Shown here: one piece after another, positions 36,101 through 39,163 of the stretch | How the letters are laid out: each line of letters starts with the position of its first letter | Position numbering within the stretch: position 1 is the stretch's first letter | From: a bacterium | Lineage (GTDB): Bacteria; Elusimicrobiota; Elusimicrobia; Elusimicrobiales; UBA9959 | Direction of reading: 5' to 3' | Assembly (NCBI GenBank): GCA_021811185.1 | Contig: JAJZPL010000027.1 | Span: 1-39,163 of the forward strand | Length of the DNA: 39,163 bases | Made by a program: the position numbers and the translations under genes | Notes under the pieces: model-generated | What the model was told of the DNA's origin: nothing | What the model saw: the letters and a program-made list of their open reading frames with translations, nothing else | The model's database searches: none

Positions 36101-36347
36101 TCACCAGCTGGGCGCTGGCCGGTGCCCATACCGTGGTAGCCGCGTTCGTGGCGTATTGAATGTAGAACTTGTCGCCGATGCTTATGTTGTCGTTCACTTG
36201 CCAGGAAAACTGCACGGCGCCGGGGAAAGGGGCCGGGAAGGCGGTCTCGTTCGTGGCGGCATTAGTAGCGCCGGCGCTCCCCGTAAGGCCCGCCCAGAGG
36301 CAGGCCGCGGCCGCCAGGGTTAAGATGGTTTTTTTAATGTTGAACAT
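27168..36347 (-). CDS. Giant surface protein: three Fn-like plus beta-propeller modules, CarboxypepD_reg-like repeats, FlgD/T9SS-like C-terminal domain
   Basis: 3059 residues, AGGAGAACTT before ATG 36347. Signal peptide to about residue 28. Residues about 45-1519 are three copies of a module of about 490 residues (starting near 45, 536 and 1019). Each opens with a fibronectin/Ig-like domain (PGAVQFSWQ, PGTVNLSWM, PGTAEVYW; TTGPVS) and continues with SBBP-type propeller blades (for example DASGNVYLAGQVYSAGNWAA, DSMGSVYVTGSESRWD). Residues about 1520-2900 hold repeated CarboxypepD_reg/prealbumin-like domains (GVVKSSATGEALSNVRVYLK with LPAGIYRLELTKDGFV). The end is FlgD/T9SS-like (PNPFSLKAKTVN, VIYNLAGEKVRTI, EWDGRNDNG, ASGVYFMLAF, HKMAIIK). 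It is probably a secreted adhesin or matrix protein. It lies between an outer-membrane barrel gene and a PorV-like gene. Confidence 0.88.
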   Translation of the reverse strand: MFNIKKTILTLAAAACLWAGLTGSAGATNAATNETAFPAPFPGAVQFSWQVNDNISIGDKFYIQYATNAATTVWAPASAQLVIVSTFTVPSGFTLTRTIGALNTGLNGTGAVQTPAYTFRIWIEVASVMSPIGGSPAATPSTPVFTSVSTMPYAAGFLALEYNSGDANERVAVDRLGNTYLVTGYYVGGYGYQATTRKYNAAGALQWVRFLASPYQGSYNYGRGVAVDEVTGDVYVGGSFYNGADNDIMFARYDRNGDLLWAKVRPGAQPNSWESAKALAFDNVSGSLYVAGYAVAYATSTGTDVWLGKYDRSGANIWERVFDSTAAVSNPSAGANALALDASGYVYVSGYTDNYPKAWDMWLAKYAPNGDRLWTTLYDGPASGSDQAYGVTADQYGNVYLCGSEFTLTQGNNAFVRKYDSAGAPVWTRSYDNPYTTYSKDEAFYGCAVDKFGVLHAAGYENRMDLGQSGNALYMKYTADGQLISTFTYASINYDAFYDVAVSSLGSVNLAGQFNNSYGYYSEQPAAAGSASQLSALPGQFPGTVNLSWMYPAAVAPGSSLQIQVSPVQNVVWSTASAVSFTTGPVSAFMPDSFLVRKLQSSADPFGNPTSPVYYFKVWVNGAPLSAAPVSAAPRTPYINDTVLPYPQSRLTYAEAWPAMGEFASAMDPNGNIYQAFGLMGGANMESGWALRKYDKVSGRFAWTRFYSSPVPTVNPMPYYTITSLAVDAAGVVYAAGSVDRDPVTMQDVYLAKIAPDGALLWDKVYPGEGMQTDSAKALALDASGNVYLAGQVYSAGNWAALLQKYSSSGTELWTSTINAAGGSMGNSFNGLAVTTSAVYAAGRMGINASDDDILLVKYGLNSNSVLAQKTIVSPAFDAAYAVAAGPDSDIYVAGKLYAANEDAWLGKFINHDGGSLQFVAASTYASAGNMMDYNYGVAYYGGYLYTAGSEYRMDLTQGNNIRVAKTDPVTLSTLWTKTFDGGSDEIARNVMLDGSGIFSAAASMGKPGIYTFLPPSFAVSGRPGAYPGTAEVYWTSPYDLAAGSTYYFQASTYTAGLAWSQAKAQTMFYTTGPVSSGMYQSYNVGGLDSSRDGTGMITSPNYYLKGWAYDGTLRELTGWATSYANTPSVLDSAVTYPDSKVWSINNSYSWRNKSARDAAGNLYTVSNYWGGATAGGTAAGGSMFVLRKYLPTMAVAWTKFFAGRQNEDLQAYAVTVDRAGSIIVAGTRGSWESATRNDILAVKYNSAGQLLWSRNYDFDLNYDYGYGVTTDDAGNIYLGGSAQPAPPVSASYAYIVKTNADGVQLTAAALYGDSVSWGNEITNVVYDSTNSLLYVTGNINNSATGGDAFVTKLDPQLLALSTAVISGAGSNWDQGGGLAVDGLGNVYVSASVYSGMETGSDIVLRKFNPALAEVWVSTYNDPANSYDTAGNVALDSMGSVYVTGSESRWDINQGENLFIRKFGSDGGIIWTKSFNGGVSSYERGWDIHVDTAGYVYATGEMNGGFGVYRYKQLIFSNSNPLLSIYITSGTTGAYADGVPVIIMPFDQSGGVNPELMVIGSASASGYFSARLPAGMQYFVGISTPGFKPTMKDQLMDPYGSFMVNLTGDTTKQFRLYRKSAAEPGYTLNVFVSSGLVAGDYLMGEVFYSMNGDKAAYGVAKSTSFSTSITLHNVPPADGGVYGFNISVPGKNKAFMLYLTQPFPGVSSYTVDMTSAVAMVGYTVGGSTIPPSFQGVVRSTWGAPIEGARVEISKWGLDGTTNCSGAPCWVKTVAYENLTDVNGRAVFNNIPLSTSSYSLEIKKQGYSNLSEYGGSDCSMAAAWGICVSTPAYTVTRDYMVDLATYTLTGVLKYNGVPLPNASVMVYGDSNWVTGTDSYSSLNNSGIRTDAKVKTGADGSFTVTGLTDGNVRLNAEFMGNWRDLNSGNDPFSDSDNLRVTVSSDSARMPSLPAGNQCLPGRVWVLDTAGNCLAANNLQFNLAPTGANSLGALYGKLTFVTTYTVTEASPLEIPASSPVVVMAMQNCSGDCQNRQLGFTSFSGTLTSNATNYAIALSSGVDYWVKIYSAEWGMLSSFNDGAKLTSTDTVRMDFTLTRAGGLKGQLKFPDGSNFKPNYSTGSDSPDYYAANIELRGKNVQFSDGSSVDQYGSFEYPNVPPGIYDIYIKPQGAGFRWPPAELDDVSVSIGNTTEVKLTLADGLVVQPQIFGLPAISTPAWTYTVIGVPSGFAMNQRNITELFFEQPQYYFNYSTTTAAWDKKYMVPGQYDFYLTVGAAYNPGGGDQYKPQSYYQFANFIGQQRGVTVKKSDTSPGTLAQPIPVNVLGSVGQGAMTGRITGGKIFTDQDFEKIFANFDSEIMPLIPAVMLYDTAGDLKGFGHAMPDETAIVAFENGIKEKDKALVLDALVANPLRYLVWGVPPGRYTAVFVNPNYPVVAKEIQLPADENYNFDFDAQSLVVSAISGVVKSSATGEALSNVRVYLKHRTVEKFAVTDSSGAFSFANLPAGIYRLELTKDGFVKTGRKTGLAGNDAAAFQFFMVPTESKISGKVYLGKFPSPSTSQGIRLVAYDETLNVASPSAYLPKIDAQTSEDGSYELTGIVMGHLYKVSAFMEGKLPATIEVTAINGNTVVDDIVLRDIPPQVMVKVRKSPDSVSKVDVVITSPKALVTTPSCRYNTGGVYTATSAVSLALVPGANNSYLGQFTVSSNQQYYTVYVAAGDGDNRMEKSILYDQTNDAKTEQYIQDAAIAGGEIVMDQETEEYSGIELDAGAITTSSGTADFSNLVGGFFSALPSVRTVKTAKGNVTLTSAIKDLMASEVYNMDLSNAQPNKPFTLTLKYDKERALNTTGLRIYQYDEASGQWKEVPGDYTVDPMTGVVSVDVNSLDGAYLGTEGLNTPLARKQFHMSAVRNGRYVPSSTTSSTQSGKFAVFTAKPATGTAAFSAAFEVYNMPNPFSLKAKTVNVSSDGQAILGAAYPTNGTLIKYNLPAGKSGSLKFVIYNLAGEKVRTIDEGQREGNQVYYSEWDGRNDNGSKCASGVYFMLAFQDGKKLGSKAHKMAIIK

Positions 36348-36433
36348 AAGTTCTCCTAAAGAACCGCCTGCCTTTGGCTCTAGCCGCGGGCCTCATGCGA
36401 AAAATAGATGCCGCACCGTCTTTAACTCCAAAC

Positions 36434-37654
36434 TCAGAATTCCCACTCTATGCCGGCCAGGTACGTGCTGGCGCGGTAGTTGTACCGGTAGTTGGCCTCG
36501 TAGCGCATGTTGGAGCTGGAGACCTGGTAATTGTAGGCGGCCCGGGCGTAGAAATGGCTGAACACCGGGTACCGCGCCGAAAGCGAGGAGAGCCAGACGG
36601 TCTGGTTCACCTTGGAGGAACCGTAATTGCCCGAAGAGTCCTGCTTCAGGCGGCCCAGGTAGTACAGGCGGCGCCAATCCAGCGAATAACCGAACTGCGC
36701 GCCGTTCTTGAGGATCACGGTCATCGACGGGGAAAGGCCCAGATCCACATAACTGTAATAATCCTCTATGAACTTGGTGCGGGAGGAATCGTAAGAGTTC
36801 TGGTTGGAGCTCAGCCAGCCCACGCGGGCGCCGAGGCCCAGGTAGAGCGGCTTAAACGCGCGCGAAACGCCATAAGTCCAGTTCTGTACCAGGTCCGAAC
36901 GCTTGCCGCTCTGGAAGTAGGGCTGGCCCGCGGCGGGTTTGCCGATTATGCTCTGCTCGCCGTAGCGGCGGTAGGTAACGTCGTAGCCGGCTTTCATGTC
37001 GCCCGCGGCCGGGAACCAGGCGTAAGTGAAAGCCAGGCGGTGGTTGACGTTGTCCAGGGTGTTCTTGCCGGCGTTGGCCGAAAGTTCGTTGAAAGTGGTA
37101 GTGTCTATCACCGTCTGCGACTGCGACAGCAGCGTGCTGTAGTTGCCGTACGCCACTTTGTAAAAATCGTAGGACTCGGTAAAGGTGCCGTGCGGACGCT
37201 CCTGCGAAGCCTCGAAACCCGCCGAGAGCGTGTCGTAGTCGAAAAGGCCTTTCCCCCACTTCTCGTCGTTGGTCTCTTTTATCAGCGCCTTGGAATACGA
37301 AACGCGCGGCTTGTACTTGTCGAACTCGTCGGTATAAACGTACTTCGCCGACACCGTATGGGTCTGGCGCTGGCGGGTGAGCACGCCGCCGCCGGCCAGC
37401 TCCTGGATGTCCTGCGTGCCGGAATAGTCGCCGGAATATACCGGTACCAGCTCCGAATTCTCGCCGAACTTCAGCACCGGGGAGAAGAAGGCGTCCACGC
37501 GGGCGTTGAAGGCCGCGGCGTCGGAATCCAGGTAGTACTTGCCCCCCAGCACCGTAACGTCCGCCACAGGCGTAACCTTCACCTGGCCATAGCCGGGCAG
37601 GGCCGGGGCGAACAGCAGAAGAGCGAGTATCCTAGCCGTGTTGTTGAACCGCAT
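36434..37654 (-). CDS. Outer-membrane beta-barrel protein, unknown specificity
   Basis: 406 residues. Signal peptide (MRFNNTARILALLLFAPALP then GYGQ). The mature part is a run of aromatic-rich amphipathic strands (HTVSAKYVYTDEFD, SYDFYKVAYGNYSTLLSQ, FTYAWFPAAGDMKAGYDVTY, QNWTYGVSRAFKPLYLGLGA, YLAGIEWEF) ending in Phe, as expected of barrels inserted by the BAM machinery. No named porin family was recognised. It lies 37 nt downstream of the FecR-domain gene and 86 nt upstream of the giant propeller gene, on one strand. It could be a pore or anchor for the giant protein, or an independent porin. Confidence 0.82.
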   Translation of the reverse strand: MRFNNTARILALLLFAPALPGYGQVKVTPVADVTVLGGKYYLDSDAAAFNARVDAFFSPVLKFGENSELVPVYSGDYSGTQDIQELAGGGVLTRQRQTHTVSAKYVYTDEFDKYKPRVSYSKALIKETNDEKWGKGLFDYDTLSAGFEASQERPHGTFTESYDFYKVAYGNYSTLLSQSQTVIDTTTFNELSANAGKNTLDNVNHRLAFTYAWFPAAGDMKAGYDVTYRRYGEQSIIGKPAAGQPYFQSGKRSDLVQNWTYGVSRAFKPLYLGLGARVGWLSSNQNSYDSSRTKFIEDYYSYVDLGLSPSMTVILKNGAQFGYSLDWRRLYYLGRLKQDSSGNYGSSKVNQTVWLSSLSARYPVFSHFYARAAYNYQVSSSNMRYEANYRYNYRASTYLAGIEWEF

Positions 37655-37691
37655 TAGTCCTCCAGAGATCTTTCAGTGGTAACGCCGCGCC

Positions 37692-39140
37692 TCAGAACCG
37701 GAGCAGGCCGGCTTCTTTGAGCAGCTTGGCCGAGAACTCCAGGTCTATCTTGCGCCCGCCGAAGAGCGAGCTGGTGTAGACGCGCTGGAAATTGAGCTTG
37801 TCCGTAACGCTGTCGATGGTAGCGCCGCCGCCCAGCCCCGCGCCGAAGTCCCCGGCGGTAAGGAGCTTGCCGTCGTCGAACAGCACGTAATCGGAGGCGG
37901 CTATCCACAGGCCGCCGGCATAAGTGTTCCTGGTATAAGTGTAGAAGGTGTCGCTGCCGGCGGGGGTGGAAGCGTCCGTAATTATGGCGGTCGGCGAGCC
38001 GTAGTAGGCGAACGAGGCGGACTGGTTTTTGGGCACGTTATAATCCGTTTTCGTCCAGAGCCACTTGCCCAGCCCGCCGTTGTCGTTAATTTCCGCCGGG
38101 CCGGCGGCGTAAAAGGAATAGGCGCCGAAAACCAGCTGGTTCTGCGGGTCCGACAGGCTGCCGTTATAGACCATGCGCCCGGCGGAGGCGTCCTCGGTCA
38201 CCTTGTCCGTGGTATTGGACATCACGCTGTTCATGGCGGTGAGGTACCACTGCGGCGCCGCGGCGCCGGGGGAGCTCATCATGTTTGCCGTGGCCAGCGA
38301 GAGGTCCGAAGGCAGGGCGGAGTTGAAGGTGAAGAGGATCTTGCCGAAGTCGAAGCGGTTATCGCGGGTGTTAAGCACCACGTACTTGAACTGGTCCGGC
38401 GCCGGGCGGATAACGTATTCTTCCATGCGCACGCGGTTGCCGAAAGCGTCTATGGCCACCTTGCGGTTCTGGAACTCGGCGGACTGGATCTCTTCCTGCG
38501 CCCGGGCGATCACGTCCGCCTTGGAGAGCTCGTTGTAAATTTCGCTGCGCGCGGCCTGGCGCTGGTCGCCCACGGCGGAATTCATGTTATTGGAATCGTT
38601 AGGGTTATGGCCTGGGGAACTCATGCGCCCGCCGTTGGGGATCTCGGCGAACTGGCCTTCGCGCACCAGGCTGGAATTCCCTTTGGAATCTCCGGCGAGC
38701 ACGCTGCCTTCGTACACCTCCACGCGGCTGTTGCCTTTTTCGTCCGAAGAAACCATGAAGTCGGTGCCGCGCACGGCGCAGACCGCCGACGGGGTGCGGA
38801 CCTCGAATTTTTTGGAGAATTTCTTTACCCAGGAGCGCACGCGGCCATAGTAGAGCCCCAGCGAAACGGCGTCCTTGCCTTCGGAGGCCATCTTGAAAAA
38901 GGAAACAGGGGCCAGTTTTACCCTGGAACCGTCGTCCATAAGGATCTCCACCGTGGAGGCGCGGGCGGTGCGCAGTTCGTCGCCGTCGCCCAGGCGCGCT
39001 TTTTCGTCCCCGGCGAGGGGCGCCCACTCCGCGGTCCCGCTTTTCCTGAAGTTAACCTCGCCGCGCCAGGAATCGATATAGGCGGCGCTGGCGGGCAGGC
39101 AGGCAAAAAACAGGACCGCTGAAACAAGAGCTTGTTTCAT
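37692..39140 (-). CDS. FecR-domain exported protein
   Basis: 482 residues, AAGGAG 8 nt before ATG 39140. Signal peptide MKQALVSAVLFFACLPASAA. FecR domain at about residues 25-160: VNFRKSGTAEWAPLAGDEKA, RLGDGDELRTARASTVEILM, DGSRVKLAP and the hallmark RTPSAVCAVRGTDFMV. The rest (about 200-482) is an extended beta-rich region of unknown family (VIRPAPDQFKYVVLNTRDNR, YFAT-like strands, SDYVLFDDGKLLTAGDF) ending LLRF. Unlike the classical FecR sigma regulator it has a signal peptide and no N-terminal membrane-spanning anti-sigma segment. It is therefore more likely a periplasmic or surface protein. First visible gene of the envelope operon; its promoter lies outside the window. Confidence 0.85.
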   Translation of the reverse strand: MKQALVSAVLFFACLPASAAYIDSWRGEVNFRKSGTAEWAPLAGDEKARLGDGDELRTARASTVEILMDDGSRVKLAPVSFFKMASEGKDAVSLGLYYGRVRSWVKKFSKKFEVRTPSAVCAVRGTDFMVSSDEKGNSRVEVYEGSVLAGDSKGNSSLVREGQFAEIPNGGRMSSPGHNPNDSNNMNSAVGDQRQAARSEIYNELSKADVIARAQEEIQSAEFQNRKVAIDAFGNRVRMEEYVIRPAPDQFKYVVLNTRDNRFDFGKILFTFNSALPSDLSLATANMMSSPGAAAPQWYLTAMNSVMSNTTDKVTEDASAGRMVYNGSLSDPQNQLVFGAYSFYAAGPAEINDNGGLGKWLWTKTDYNVPKNQSASFAYYGSPTAIITDASTPAGSDTFYTYTRNTYAGGLWIAASDYVLFDDGKLLTAGDFGAGLGGGATIDSVTDKLNFQRVYTSSLFGGRKIDLEFSAKLLKEAGLLRF

Positions 39141-39163
39141 AAGAAAAACTCCTTACGGAAACT

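Noticed and set aside
31790-36215. Possible tandem-repeat array or CRISPR-like pattern
   Set aside because: The repetition is at protein level (propeller blades inside one open frame). DNA copies are degenerate, with no fixed repeat and spacer lengths.

Overview
The window is high-GC bacterial DNA with no rRNA, tRNA, CRISPR array or transposase that I can recognise. The best guess at lineage is Elusimicrobiota or a related deep Gram-negative phylum. The reasons are surface proteins with the 'NVGIGT.SP' motif, a PorV/PorQ-type outer-membrane protein beside a giant beta-propeller protein with a FlgD/T9SS-like C-terminal domain, a FecR-domain protein, and many signal-peptide-bearing orphan proteins. 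This is inference from gene content; no marker gene was compared.

Layout: (1) 1-3050, two cell-surface genes on the minus strand 1 nt apart: an SbsA/Big_5-type Ig-like protein cut by the window edge, and a tail-fibre/adhesin-like 'NVGIGT' protein. (2) 3324-17498, an accessory island of small exported orphan proteins, two OmpR-family response regulators without a visible kinase, and a TIGR02147-like HTH regulator. (3) 17573-23132, a minus-strand housekeeping block in transcription order nusB, ligA, thioredoxin-TPR protein, purH (divergent). (4) 23286-26158, a plus-strand block: slipin/SPFH protein, hemW, two small membrane proteins, closed by a bidirectional terminator. (5) 26212-39140, a minus-strand envelope operon in transcription order: FecR-domain protein, outer-membrane beta-barrel, 3059-residue propeller/adhesin, PorV-like protein.

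The most interesting part is the island. Its exported proteins fall into two groups by shared N-terminal leader. Leader A (six genes: 3324-4019, 5990-6610, 6855-7958, 9750-10388, 10669-11310, 16923-17498) is a signal peptide plus a stretch resembling [GA]-E-F-x-L-x-x-[LI]-K-A-x-D-V. Leader B (three genes: 8407-9363, 12157-12921, 13001-14743) is one membrane segment plus IPxDLRDAV. Behind the leaders the mature parts are mostly unrelated, so this looks like a set of variable payloads on common export leaders.

Five of the six leader-A genes share a rigid promoter layout: an 11-bp direct repeat of GGTAAA, then 35 nt (36 in one case), GGGAC, then exactly 32 nt, and a TAAACTat-like -10 box. Two leader-B genes have a different 11-bp direct repeat (GGTWACATnnC then GGTAACA) placed 9-10 nt upstream of a TAGACT/TATACT -10 box. 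Direct repeats with one-helical-turn spacing are typical of OmpR/PhoB-family regulators, and two such regulators sit in the island. The simplest hypothesis is a dedicated regulon of secreted or envelope-displayed proteins whose members diversify by recombination of leaders and cassettes. Near-identical DNA patches and a relic of one family member support that recombination.
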